Shown piece after piece: positions 9,315 through 19,336 of a stretch of DNA of 64,000 nt (positions are counted from its first letter, which is position 1; each line of letters opens with the position of its first letter). The position numbers and the translations under genes are program-made. A model generated the notes under the pieces. The model made no database searches. It worked only from the letters and a program-made list of their open reading frames with translations, and had not been told where the DNA came from. This DNA is from Phenylobacterium glaciei (GTDB lineage Bacteria; Pseudomonadota; Alphaproteobacteria; Caulobacterales; Caulobacteraceae): NCBI RefSeq assembly GCF_016772415.1, contig NZ_JAGSGD010000001.1, positions 2,629,501-2,693,500 of the forward strand, in the 5' to 3' direction.

Positions 9315-9436
9315 GTCAGCGCGACGACCGGACCCTGAACGGCACCTTCCGCAAGCTCAATCCGACCTTCAGAGAGCGGCCTGAGTTGCGGGACCACTAC
9401 GAGATCGACTGGGCTCGAGAGTATTTCCAGACCTGA
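9311..9436 (+). CDS. small protein of 41 residues, translationally coupled to the HAD gene
   Basis: A GTG codon overlaps the HAD stop (GTGA), and an open frame of 41 residues follows to TGA at 9434. The product is strongly charged and aromatic: it begins MSQRDDRTLNGTFRK and ends WAREYFQT, with an internal near-repeat (TFRKLNP, TFRERPE). No signal peptide or membrane segment is visible. The four-base overlap is typical of real operon members in this genome. I do not recognise it, and because it is short the call rests on context. Confidence 0.5.
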   Translation: MSQRDDRTLNGTFRKLNPTFRERPELRDHYEIDWAREYFQT

Positions 9437-9528
9437 GGGGACCCGGGGCATGCGCCTTGCGCATCGACCTCGACGGCATCACACCTGAACAGGCGTGAGC
9501 TTTGGACCTGACGACGGGGAGACGGGGC

Positions 9529-10941
9529 ATGAGGCCGCTTGAGGCTGTTCTATTGCTGGTCCTGCTGGCCGGTTTCCTGGCAGGCGCCGTCCCCGCGATC
9601 CGGACCACCTGGCTCGCGCGGCGGGTTCCGCTGGCGGTGGCCCTGGCCGCCTCCGCTCAGGTGCTGGTGGAGGGCGCGCGCTGGCAGATGGCGCCAGCCT
9701 ACGCCCTAGCCCTGGCCATGGTCCTGGTCTCGCGCCGAGGTTCGCCGGAGGGGGCTGCCGGCTGGCGGCGGGTCCTCGGCGAGGCCGCCGTGACCGGGCC
9801 GGCCGCCCTGGTCCTGGCGCTGGCCGCCGCCCTGCCCTTCGCTATTCCCGTTCCCCGCCTGCCTGCGCCGGACGGTCCCTATGGCGTGGGGACCGCGACC
9901 TATCACTGGATCGATACGGCGCGGCCGGAGATCTTCACCGCCGCCCCGGACGATCGGCGCGAGCTGATGGTCCAGGTCTGGTATCCGACGCGGCCGGGCC
10001 ATACAGGGCGGCGCGCGCCCTATGTCGAGGACGGCGCGGCCCTGGCGCCGCTGGCCCGCCTGCTGCGCCTGCCGGGCTTCGTTCTCTCCCACCTACCGCT
10101 GATCCGCACCAGCGCCGTGGTGGACGCCCCGGCGGCGGCGGGACGCCCCTTTCCGGTCCTGCTGTTCTCCCACGGCCGCGCCGGGTTCCGGCAGCACAAC
10201 ACCTTCCAGGTCGAGCACCTGGTCTCCCACGGCTATGTGGTCGCCACCATCGACCACCCCTACGCGGCCAGCGGCGTGCGCTTTCCCGATGGCCGCACGG
10301 CGAGCTTCGACTTGCGATTGCAGGACCGGCGCTTCTTCGACCGGGTCATGCCCTATCTGGCCGAGGACGCCAGCTTCAGCCTCGACCAGCTCACCGAGGT
10401 GAATCGCGAGGACCCCAAAGGCCTGCTCACCGGCCGACTGGACCTGGCGCGCGCCGGCATGTTCGGCCTGTCCATGGGCGGGGTGATCACCGCCGAGACC
10501 TGCCTGCGGGACGCACGCTTCAAGGCCTGCCTGCCCATGGACGTCCACATGCCCGCCGACGTGGTTGCAGCCGGCCTGGCGCAGCCGACGATGTGGATCA
10601 GCCGCGACGCCGCCACCATGCGCCGGGAAGGCTGGGCGGAGGCCGATGTGATAGAGACCCAGACCACCATGCGTTCGGTGTTCGCCAGCCTTCGGGCGCC
10701 GGGCTATCTGGTGCTGGCGCCGGGCATGTACCACCAGGATCTGTCGGACTTCACGGCCCTGATCTGGCCGCCGCTCGGCCGCAGGCTGGGACTGTACGGC
10801 TCCCTGGACGGCGCACGCTCCCACGCCGTCATCAAGGCCTATTCCCTGGCCTTCTTCGACCGCCACCTGAAGGGCGAACCGGCGCCCCTGCTGGACGGGC
10901 CGTCGGCCGGCTATCCCGAAGTGATCTTCGCCCCTCGCTGA
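9529..10941 (+). CDS. alpha/beta hydrolase, PAF-acetylhydrolase-like, with N-terminal membrane segments
   Basis: This 470-residue protein has three to four hydrophobic segments in residues 5-110, followed by an alpha/beta-hydrolase domain of the platelet-activating-factor acetylhydrolase isoform II type. The oxyanion region is FSHGRAGFRQHN (near 213-224), and the nucleophile elbow is GLSMGG with Ser315. The acid and base residues probably lie after DVHMPAD and near MYHQDLSDF. The likely role is hydrolysis of short or oxidised acyl esters at the membrane, but the substrate is not known. The ATG is preceded by GGGGAG. It converges on glpK with only six bases between the stop codons. Confidence 0.8.
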   Translation: MRPLEAVLLLVLLAGFLAGAVPAIRTTWLARRVPLAVALAASAQVLVEGARWQMAPAYALALAMVLVSRRGSPEGAAGWRRVLGEAAVTGPAALVLALAAALPFAIPVPRLPAPDGPYGVGTATYHWIDTARPEIFTAAPDDRRELMVQVWYPTRPGHTGRRAPYVEDGAALAPLARLLRLPGFVLSHLPLIRTSAVVDAPAAAGRPFPVLLFSHGRAGFRQHNTFQVEHLVSHGYVVATIDHPYAASGVRFPDGRTASFDLRLQDRRFFDRVMPYLAEDASFSLDQLTEVNREDPKGLLTGRLDLARAGMFGLSMGGVITAETCLRDARFKACLPMDVHMPADVVAAGLAQPTMWISRDAATMRREGWAEADVIETQTTMRSVFASLRAPGYLVLAPGMYHQDLSDFTALIWPPLGRRLGLYGSLDGARSHAVIKAYSLAFFDRHLKGEPAPLLDGPSAGYPEVIFAPR

Positions 10942-10947
10942 GGCGTC

Positions 10948-12447
<1,500 letters not shown>

Positions 12448-12534
12448 CACACCCCCCGTACAAACAAGCTGCGCCACGTCGCCACATTCGTGGTCAGTGG
12501 CCCGAGCCCCTTTGGGGCTCAGTTCCCTAAAATG

Positions 12535-12584
12535 AAAGCCTGGCGGACGCCAAAACCGGCTTCCACTTTTGGCTGCCAGGCTTT
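12535..12584. repeat. palindromic hairpin element, copy 1
   Basis: An outer 10-bp stem (AAAGCCTGGC/GCCAGGCTTT) encloses an inner stem GCCAAAA/TTTTGGC with an 11-base loop. The related element at 27488-27530 has the same inner core but a different, still self-complementary, outer stem. It lies between divergent glpK and the DUF2336 gene. Confidence 0.65.
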
Positions 12585-12651
12585 TGTAACCATGTTTTCA
12601 TACCGTCCTGAGCAGAATCAGCCTGAACGATTCCGAGCTAAGGAAACGGGT

Positions 12652-13779
12652 TTGAGCGTCGCCGCCAAGACGGAAGAGATACTGGGTCTGGCCCGGAGCC
12701 GCGCGGTCCATGACCGCGAGCGCCTGCTGTTGGCCATTGTCGACCTGTGCGACGCCGGCGAGGGCGCCGAGGCGGTGATGAGTTCCGCCCCTGTCCAGGC
12801 CCTGCTCTCTTCCATCTTCATGAGCCTGGTGGTGGAGGCCGAACGCGACATCCGCAAACGGCTGGCCGAGAAACTGGCCACCGCCGCCTGGGCGCCCGCC
12901 GCCCTGATCAATGTGCTGGCCCTTGACGACATTGAGATCGCCCGGCCGATCATCTCATCCAGCCCGGTGCTCCAGGACCCGGACCTGGTGCGCCTGCTCA
13001 CCGAGGCCACCATCGAGCACCAGATCGAGGTGGCGCGCCGTCCCAATCTCGGACCGCCGGTGGTCGCCGCCATTCTGCAGCAGAACGAACCAGCGGTGCT
13101 GACGGCGCTGGCGGGCAACCTCGCCGCCCAGATCGGCAAGCCCGAACTCACCGCCCTGGTTCAGGCCTCGCGGAGGATCGTGTCCCTGCGTTCGCCCTGC
13201 GCCCGCCATCCGGGCCTGACCGACGATCTGGCGCGCGAACTCTATGTCTGGGTCGGCCAGGCCCTGCGCCAGGCGCTCACCGCCCGCTTCCGCCTCGATC
13301 CGGAGGCCATGGACGCCGCCATCGCCGAATCGGTGCGCGAGGCCCATGGCGGGATCGTCTCCGAGCATCCGGAACAGCAGGAGGTCTGGCAGCGCGAGGG
13401 CGAGAAGGAAGAGATGGAGCGCCGGCTGCTGGCCAAACTCGACATCGCCGGCCAGCTCCGCCCCGGATACCTGCTGCGCGCCCTGCGCGAGAGCAAGCTG
13501 TCGCTATTCATCGGCGGCCTGGCGACCCTGGGCCGCTTCGATCCCGAACACGTGCGCCGCTCCGTCGATTCGGACCGACCCGAGCTCCTGGCCCTGGCCT
13601 GCGCCGCCGTCGGCATCGACCGCAGCGTCTTCCCCACCATCCTGGCCCTGGTCCGCGAGCTGAACGGCGGCAAGCCCGGCGGCGGCCAGGAGGGCGAACG
13701 CCGCGCCGTGGGCGCCTTTGGCCCCTTCGCGCCGGACATCGCCAACGCCGCCTTCCGCCAGGCGGCCGGCAGGGTTTGA
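12652..13779 (+). CDS. DUF2336 domain-containing protein
   Basis: This 375-residue cytoplasmic protein is predicted to be largely alpha-helical, with HEAT-like repeated segments (for example [21 protein letters not shown] and the matching segment in the second copy at 16147). DUF2336 proteins are widespread in alphaproteobacteria and have no settled function. I favour the TTG at 12652, which has AAGGA eight bases upstream; an ATG at 12592 in frame would add 20 residues but has no ribosome site. nadK follows 31 bases downstream, so they may be co-transcribed. The paralogue in this window and the nearby Hpt and kinase genes hint at signalling. Confidence 0.8.
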   Translation: MSVAAKTEEILGLARSRAVHDRERLLLAIVDLCDAGEGAEAVMSSAPVQALLSSIFMSLVVEAERDIRKRLAEKLATAAWAPAALINVLALDDIEIARPIISSSPVLQDPDLVRLLTEATIEHQIEVARRPNLGPPVVAAILQQNEPAVLTALAGNLAAQIGKPELTALVQASRRIVSLRSPCARHPGLTDDLARELYVWVGQALRQALTARFRLDPEAMDAAIAESVREAHGGIVSEHPEQQEVWQREGEKEEMERRLLAKLDIAGQLRPGYLLRALRESKLSLFIGGLATLGRFDPEHVRRSVDSDRPELLALACAAVGIDRSVFPTILALVRELNGGKPGGGQEGERRAVGAFGPFAPDIANAAFRQAAGRV

Positions 13780-13810
13780 CAAGACCCGCGTTTCTCGCGC
13801 ACCTCGCCCC

Positions 13811-14596
13811 ATGTTCAAGGCTGAGCCCTTCGTGACCCGCCTCGCCTTCCTGGCCAGCGACCGCCCCGAGGCCCAGGAGGCCCGCATCGCCCTGATCGCC
13901 CGCTATGGCGAGGTCCCGCCGAACGAGGCCCAGGTGGTGGTGGCGCTGGGCGGCGACGGCTTCATGCTGGAAACCCTGCACGACCAGATGGGCGGCGGCC
14001 ACAAGCCGATCTACGGCATGAACCGTGGCTCGGTCGGCTTCCTGATGAACGAGTACAGCGAGGACGGCTTGCTGGAGCGGATCAGCGTCGCCGAGAAAGC
14101 GGTGATCCACCCCCTGACCATGACCGCCGTCGACACCTATGGAAAGCCGCATAAGGCCTTGGCGATCAACGAGGTTTCCCTGCTGCGCCAGACGCGGCAG
14201 ACCGCCAAGCTGCGCATCTCCATCGACGGCAAGGTGCGCCTGAACGAGCTATCCTGCGACGGCGCCATGGTGGCGACCCCGGCGGGGTCGACGGCCTACA
14301 ACCTCTCGGCCCACGGGCCGATCATCCCGCTGGACGCCAAGGTCCTGGCGCTGACCCCCATCAGCGCGTTCCGGCCCCGGCGCTGGCGCGGCGCCCTGCT
14401 GGCCCACACCGCCAAGGTCAGCTTCGATATCCTGGAAGCCGACAAGCGGCCGGTCAGCGCCGTGGCCGACAACCTGGAGGTCCGCGACGTCCTTGAGGTC
14501 CATATCGCCGAGGACCGCGAGATCAGCATGTACATGCTGTTCGACGCCGGGCGCAGCCTCGAGGAACGCATGCTGGCCGAGCAATTCTCGGTTTAG
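13811..14596 (+). CDS. nadK: NAD kinase
   Basis: NadK phosphorylates NAD to NADP. The 261-residue protein carries the invariant GGDG motif (47-50, in [11 protein letters not shown]), the NE pair (120-121, in [10 protein letters not shown]) and the conserved loop [14 protein letters not shown] (153-166). The ATG at 13811 gives the short N-terminus normal for the compact alphaproteobacterial form. It follows the DUF2336 gene closely on the same strand, and an Hpt gene follows 110 bases later. Confidence 0.95.
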   Translation: MFKAEPFVTRLAFLASDRPEAQEARIALIARYGEVPPNEAQVVVALGGDGFMLETLHDQMGGGHKPIYGMNRGSVGFLMNEYSEDGLLERISVAEKAVIHPLTMTAVDTYGKPHKALAINEVSLLRQTRQTAKLRISIDGKVRLNELSCDGAMVATPAGSTAYNLSAHGPIIPLDAKVLALTPISAFRPRRWRGALLAHTAKVSFDILEADKRPVSAVADNLEVRDVLEVHIAEDREISMYMLFDAGRSLEERMLAEQFSV

Positions 14597-14706
14597 GTTT
14601 TGGTCCGCCGCGGGCGCGGAACCATCCATCTCGTCGCACCCCCACCTCATGCGTTGTTAACGCCTACGATCTAGGTTTCTGTGGACGAAAGTGCAGGAGC
14701 CGAGTC

Positions 14707-15189
14707 GTGAGCCAAGAGAATTCCGGTCAGGTGATCCAGGTCCCCAACACCCTTCGCCTGAAGGTCGGCGGACGTTTTGGCGCCATCGATCCGGGCGCCA
14801 TCGCCAAGGCCGAAGCCGCGCTGAAGAGCCTGTCTGGCAACTTCGCGCAGTGGCTCAATGACGAGGTCACCAAGCTCGAGGGCGCCCGCCAGCGCGTGAA
14901 GACCGAGGGCATGAGCCCCGAGACCATGGAATTCCTCTACTTGCGCGCCCATGACCTGAAGGGTCTGGGCACCACCTACGAATTCCCGCTGATCACCCGC
15001 ATCGGCGCCTCTCTGTGCAAGCTGATCGACGACAAGGACAAGCGCATGCAGGCGCCCATAGCCCTGATCGACGCGCACATCGACGCCATCAAGGCCGCCG
15101 TCCGCGACGACATCAAGACCGATGAACATCCTGTGGGTAAGATTCTGATCGAAGCCCTGGAAGCCAAGGTCCGCGAGACCGGACTTTAG
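14707..15189 (+). CDS. Hpt domain histidine-phosphotransfer protein
   Basis: The 160-residue soluble protein carries the Hpt phosphoacceptor motif AHDLKGLG (His82, Lys85, Gly86) in a helical context (YLRAHDLKGLGTTYEF). Such proteins relay phosphate between receiver domains of hybrid kinases and response regulators. The start is GTG with AGGA upstream. It is followed by a palindromic repeat and converges on the Nudix gene. Three hybrid kinases in this window, the nearest at 17476, could be donors; the link is an inference. Confidence 0.85.
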   Translation: MSQENSGQVIQVPNTLRLKVGGRFGAIDPGAIAKAEAALKSLSGNFAQWLNDEVTKLEGARQRVKTEGMSPETMEFLYLRAHDLKGLGTTYEFPLITRIGASLCKLIDDKDKRMQAPIALIDAHIDAIKAAVRDDIKTDEHPVGKILIEALEAKVRETGL

Positions 15190-15197
15190 CATCCAAT

Positions 15198-15313
15198 TGC
15201 TCCCCCTGCGGGGGAGCTGTCAGCCCGACGGGCTGACTGAGGGGGTTTGGGCGGCGCAGCCGTAACCCCCTCCACCGCCTGCGGCGGTCCCCCTCCCCCG
15301 GTGGGGGAGGAAT
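15198..15313. repeat. intergenic palindromic repeat with two inverted homologous arms
   Basis: The left arm reads CTCCCCCTGCGGGGGAG, a stem around CAGCCCGACGGGCTG, then GAGGGGGTT. The right arm, read on the other strand, has CTCCCCCACCGGGGGAG, a different stem (ACCGCCGCAGGCGGT), and GAGGGGGTT. It fills the gap between the convergent Hpt and Nudix genes and could act as a bidirectional 3' end. Confidence 0.7.
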
Positions 15314-15317
15314 TAGC

Positions 15318-16103
15318 TCACATCACATTGGCCAGCGGCTCAGCGACAACGCCGTAGCCCGCATCCACAGGCAGCGTTAGCACACGGCCTTCCGGGCGGT
15401 CCTCGATCTTCGGCAGGACGGTGACCAGGGTGCGGGCTTGCGCGCGGGCCACGCAGTCGGCGGCGCTGGTCGCCTCAGCCAGCAGCTGTACATTCATCCG
15501 CGTCGGAAAGATCACCTTGCGCTCGCCGGCTTCGGCCAACCGCAGCACCTCGGCGGGCTCGATCCATTCGGCGTCCACCGTCTCGCGCCCGTCGCAGGCG
15601 GCGAGCTGGTCGGCGGGCGCGAGCGCCGTATAGAACCAGGTGTCGAACCGCTTCGGCGTCAGGGGCGGGGTGATCCAGCGGGCGAAGATGGTGAGCGCGT
15701 GCAGGTCCAGCTTGGCGTCCAGCTCCTTCACCACATCCAGGAAGGCGGTCTCCCCGCGATCCACCGCCTGGCGCACGTCCAGCGGCGCGATCTGGTCGCC
15801 CATCGGTGAGCCGTCGGTATGGGCGGCCAGCAGGATACCCGCCTCCTCGAACACCTCGCGGATCGCCGCGATCCGCAGACCCCGTTGCTCGGCGTCGAAG
15901 TCGGAGAAGCCGAGGGTGTGATCGGCCCAGGCCGGATCATGATCGCCGGCGTGGGACTTGCCGCCCGGAAACACCAGGGCGCCTGAGGCGAAATCGATCT
16001 GGTGGTGGCGCTTGACCATCAACACCTCGAAGGCGGGGTCGTCGCGCAGCAGCAGGATGGTGGCGGCGGGCTTGATGTCCGCGTCGGGGGCGATCTCAGT
16101 CAT
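15318..16103 (-). CDS. Nudix hydrolase (NUDT19-like, extended Nudix box)
   Basis: The protein has 261 residues. The Nudix motif is split: FPGGK (45-49) is separated from REVFEEAGI (82-90) by an insertion of about 30 residues, as in the NUDT19/RP2-type subfamily that hydrolyses CoA derivatives or related pyrophosphates. The ATG at 16103 is used because the frame upstream belongs to the antisense of the next gene. The DUF2336 gene at 16147 lies upstream on the same strand, 43 bases away, so they may form an operon. The substrate is not known. Confidence 0.85.
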   Translation of the reverse strand: MTEIAPDADIKPAATILLLRDDPAFEVLMVKRHHQIDFASGALVFPGGKSHAGDHDPAWADHTLGFSDFDAEQRGLRIAAIREVFEEAGILLAAHTDGSPMGDQIAPLDVRQAVDRGETAFLDVVKELDAKLDLHALTIFARWITPPLTPKRFDTWFYTALAPADQLAACDGRETVDAEWIEPAEVLRLAEAGERKVIFPTRMNVQLLAEATSAADCVARAQARTLVTVLPKIEDRPEGRVLTLPVDAGYGVVAEPLANVM

Positions 16104-16146
16104 GCCGGCAGCTTGAGCGCCACAGTCGCCGCGAACAAGCCCGCTG

Positions 16147-17295
16147 TTAGGCGCTTTCGGCCAGCCGCACGCTCTTGCGGGCCTCGTGGGAGATGCGGTC
16201 CATCTTTTCCAGCAGGTATTCGACGTCCTCGCGGGCGGCGTTGGCCGGCTGGGTGAGGAAGCGTTGCAGCATGCGCTCCTGGAACCGCTCGCGGTCCTTG
16301 GCGCCGCCGTCGAACTCCATGGAGTGGAAGGTGTCCACCCCGGCGCGGAAGGCCGGGAACAGGCGGGCGGGCAAGCCGGCCCGCTCATAGATGGCGCGCA
16401 GGCCCAGCGGCCCCGCGTCATGGATCATCAGCCAGGTGCGGTGGTGGGGCACGCTGGCGAGCTCAGCCAGGCTCCACTCGAAGAAGGTCATGTGCCCGTG
16501 GGCGAGCGACCGCAGCAGCAGCGAGGCGCTCAGGCGCTCATGCTTGCGCAGGTGGCTGACGAAGCTCTTCACGTCGGGTGCGCGGCCGGCCTGGTCCACC
16601 AGGTCGATGGTGGCCCGCTCCTTGGCGCCCATGGCGATCTCAAGGGCGAGTTCGGGCGACAGCGCGTGGTGGTTCAACAGGTGGTCGCGGACCTCCTCGC
16701 TCACCAGGTCGATCAGCTTCTCGGTCACCGCCATCGGCAGGGCGGCGCGATAGGCCACGGCGGCCAGGACCCGCTCGGACTTCTCGAAGCGTTCGATGAC
16801 CTTGGCCAGCGCCCGGTCGGCGAAATCGGCGTTGTCGTTGGCGCAGGCGGCTTCCACCGCCCGCTCGACGCCATATTCGACGATGGCGTTGGTGACGGTC
16901 TGGGAGACGCGCGGGCGTTTGGCGATAACGACCTGGCGGACGGGACCGCCCAGGCGGACGATCTCGGCCAGGTCCTCATCGGTGAACACCGGCGACGACG
17001 ACAACATCGGCAGGGCGATGCTCTCGACGTCCTTGGCCAGGCGCAGGGCGACGTCGCGCGGGACGATGGTGGAGTTCTTCAGAGTGACGGCCAGGGCCCG
17101 GCGGACCAGCTCGCCGGCGTCGGCGGCCATGACCCGCAGGATTTCCTGGGCCTGGACCCGTTCCTCGTCCGTAAGCTCGTAGCGGTCGATGTTCCGGCAA
17201 AGCTTGTGAGCCGCCACGGCCCGCTCGTCCGGCGTCGCGCCCTTCACCAGGGTGCGAATATCTTCGTCCGTCAGCGCCGCCCGCGTGGTCGCCAT
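16147..17295 (-). CDS. DUF2336 domain-containing protein, second copy
   Basis: This 382-residue helical protein resembles the protein at 12652: both contain a segment of the form ...ARxxxxSSPVxxDxDL... (here IALPMLSSSPVFTDEDLAEIV) followed by the IAxRPxxxxxVxxAI repeat. No membrane segment or signal peptide is present. The ATG at 17295 is my choice; a GTG at 17325 in frame is possible. It is divergent from the hybrid kinase at 17476 and lies upstream of the Nudix gene on the same strand. Function is unknown. Confidence 0.8.
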   Translation of the reverse strand: MATTRAALTDEDIRTLVKGATPDERAVAAHKLCRNIDRYELTDEERVQAQEILRVMAADAGELVRRALAVTLKNSTIVPRDVALRLAKDVESIALPMLSSSPVFTDEDLAEIVRLGGPVRQVVIAKRPRVSQTVTNAIVEYGVERAVEAACANDNADFADRALAKVIERFEKSERVLAAVAYRAALPMAVTEKLIDLVSEEVRDHLLNHHALSPELALEIAMGAKERATIDLVDQAGRAPDVKSFVSHLRKHERLSASLLLRSLAHGHMTFFEWSLAELASVPHHRTWLMIHDAGPLGLRAIYERAGLPARLFPAFRAGVDTFHSMEFDGGAKDRERFQERMLQRFLTQPANAAREDVEYLLEKMDRISHEARKSVRLAESA

Positions 17296-17475
17296 TCTTG
17301 CACCCGATCCCCGCCCCGGAATCACCGGAGTCCGTCACGGTTATAATGACTGGTTAGGCTTAATGATCGGTTGCCTGAGCGCGATCCGCTGAAGCTGTGG
17401 ATTAACCCTGGCCGGTAACTTCGCGCCAACCCTGATCCACTACCTTGCGTGGCGATATCTCCCCCGAGGCGCCCC

Positions 17476-19287
17476 ATGGCCACGACCCCAGATGATCGGA
17501 CGGCCGAACCCCAGCGGGGCGGCCAATCGGCGACACAGCAGGCCTTGGAGGCCCAGACGGCCCTCCTGCCCTACGCGCTCGCGGTCTTCGCCGTCAGCCT
17601 TCCGGCCTATGTCTGGGCCGGCAGCCATGCGGTGAACGCGGTCTGGATGACCGGGACCTTCGCGATCTTCGCCGCCGCCTGGGGCGCCTTTTACGGCGTG
17701 GTGAACTGGCTGAAGGACCCCGAGGCCGCCAACAACACGGTAAAGCGTGGCCGGGTGCAGATTCTGTCGGCCCTGATCTGGGCATTGGCCGTGGCGCAGA
17801 TCGCCGCCTTCTCCGATGGCGCGGGTCCCGCCCGCGAGCCGCTGCTGATGACCGCGCTGGCCGCCGCGGTGGTGATCATCTTCTTCGCCTCCCCCTGGCT
17901 GCCCAGCCTACTGATCGTCGGACCCGCCGCCGCCGCCGGTCCGCTGATCGCCCTGTTCTCGCGGCCGCAGGACAATGACCTGGCCAGCAACGCCTGGGGC
18001 GCCATCGCGCTCGCCATGGCGCTGGCCCTGATCCTCAACCGCATCCTGCGCCGCCAGTTCTCCATGGCCGCCGAGCGCGAGATCCTGATCGCCGAGCGGG
18101 CGGGCAAGGTCGAGGAGGCGCGGCGCCTGGCCCAGTCCAAGTCCGACCTGGTGGCCACCCTGAGCCACGAGATCCGCAACGGCCTGACCGGCGTGGCCCA
18201 CGTCCTGGCCGCCGCCGCGGGCCGCAACGGCCGTGGCGCGCCGTCCCGCGAGCAGCTCACCGCGGCCCTCGACGCCGCCAACGACCTGATCGCGGTGCTC
18301 AACACCACGCTCGATTCCGAGACCGCCGAGGCCGGCCGCCTGTCGGTGGACACCCGCCCCTTCGACCCTGTGGCCCTGCTGCGCGACCTGGTGCTGCTGA
18401 ACCGTCCCAACGCCTCGATGAAGGGGTTGGAGCTGACCCTGCATGTGCCGCCGGAGCTGGAGAGCGGCCATGCCGGCGCGGCCCTGGCCGACGCCCACCG
18501 GGCCCGACAGATCATCGCCAACCTGATCGGCAACGCCGTGAAGTTCTCCGTCCGTGGCCGCGTCGAGGCTCGCCTGGAGATCACCGCCGCCGGCCGCCTG
18601 GCCATCGAAATCGCCGACACGGGCCCCGGCCTGGCCGCCGACGAACTGGAACGCGCCTTCGAACCGTTCGCCCGGGTGGAGCGCACCAGCGCTGGCACGT
18701 CGGGCGCGGGCCTGGGCCTGTCCCTGGCCCGTCAGCTGGCCCGCCTGATGGGCGGCGACCTGACCGCCCACAGCGCTGTGGGCGTCGGCTCCTGTTTCCG
18801 CCTGGAACTGCCCTATGACGCCCACGCCGTGGCCGAGCGCGTGGTGGAGGCCGTGGAGGTCGCCGCCCCCGACCCGGCCGAGCGCCGAACCCTGAAGGTG
18901 CTGATCGCCGAGGACGACGCGCTGAACGCCGCCATGCTGCGCGCGGTGATCGAGCAGCTGGGTCACCAGGTGGTCCACGCTGTCGACGGCCGCCGCGCCT
19001 TCGAACTGGCCAAGATCTGCGAGTTCGACCTGGTGATGATCGACGGCCGCATGCCCAACATGGACGGCCCGGAGACCATCGCAGCCCTCCGCGGGCTGGA
19101 CGGGGCGGCGGCCGACGTGCCGATCGTCGCGGTGATCGGCGGTGACGCTGAGGAAGCCCGCGAATGCACCGACGCCGGCGCCGACGCAGTGCTGCGCAAG
19201 CCGGTCAGCGTGGCCGCCGTGGCCCGCGCCGTCGCCGACGCCGTCGCCGTCACCCGCAAGGACGCCCTGGCGCGCCTCACCGCTTGA
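17476..19287 (+). CDS. membrane-bound hybrid sensor histidine kinase
   Basis: The 603-residue protein has about five membrane segments (roughly 31-190), a short coiled coil (200-222), a HisKA domain with phosphoacceptor His231, an HATPase domain (N box IIANLIGNAVKFS, G1 ADTGPGL, G2 GAGLGLS) and a C-terminal receiver with Asp523 (VMIDGRMPNMDG). The H-box reads SHEIRNGLTG rather than SHELRTPLNG: the conserved Pro is missing. The ATG at 17476 has GAGG seven bases upstream. No periplasmic sensor domain is visible, so the signal may be sensed within the membrane. An Hpt protein encoded 2.3 kb away is a possible partner. Confidence 0.9.
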   Translation: MATTPDDRTAEPQRGGQSATQQALEAQTALLPYALAVFAVSLPAYVWAGSHAVNAVWMTGTFAIFAAAWGAFYGVVNWLKDPEAANNTVKRGRVQILSALIWALAVAQIAAFSDGAGPAREPLLMTALAAAVVIIFFASPWLPSLLIVGPAAAAGPLIALFSRPQDNDLASNAWGAIALAMALALILNRILRRQFSMAAEREILIAERAGKVEEARRLAQSKSDLVATLSHEIRNGLTGVAHVLAAAAGRNGRGAPSREQLTAALDAANDLIAVLNTTLDSETAEAGRLSVDTRPFDPVALLRDLVLLNRPNASMKGLELTLHVPPELESGHAGAALADAHRARQIIANLIGNAVKFSVRGRVEARLEITAAGRLAIEIADTGPGLAADELERAFEPFARVERTSAGTSGAGLGLSLARQLARLMGGDLTAHSAVGVGSCFRLELPYDAHAVAERVVEAVEVAAPDPAERRTLKVLIAEDDALNAAMLRAVIEQLGHQVVHAVDGRRAFELAKICEFDLVMIDGRMPNMDGPETIAALRGLDGAAADVPIVAVIGGDAEEARECTDAGADAVLRKPVSVAAVARAVADAVAVTRKDALARLTA

Positions 19288-19336
19288 GGCCTGAGCCGGT
19301 AACGCCCATGATCCTGGAAACAGGTGGGGAAGACGC

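Noticed and set aside
9457..9498. Short frame coding LRIDLDGITPEQA
   Set aside because: It looks gene-like but is only 13 codons from a TTG, without a clear ribosome site; it may be a remnant of a lost gene.
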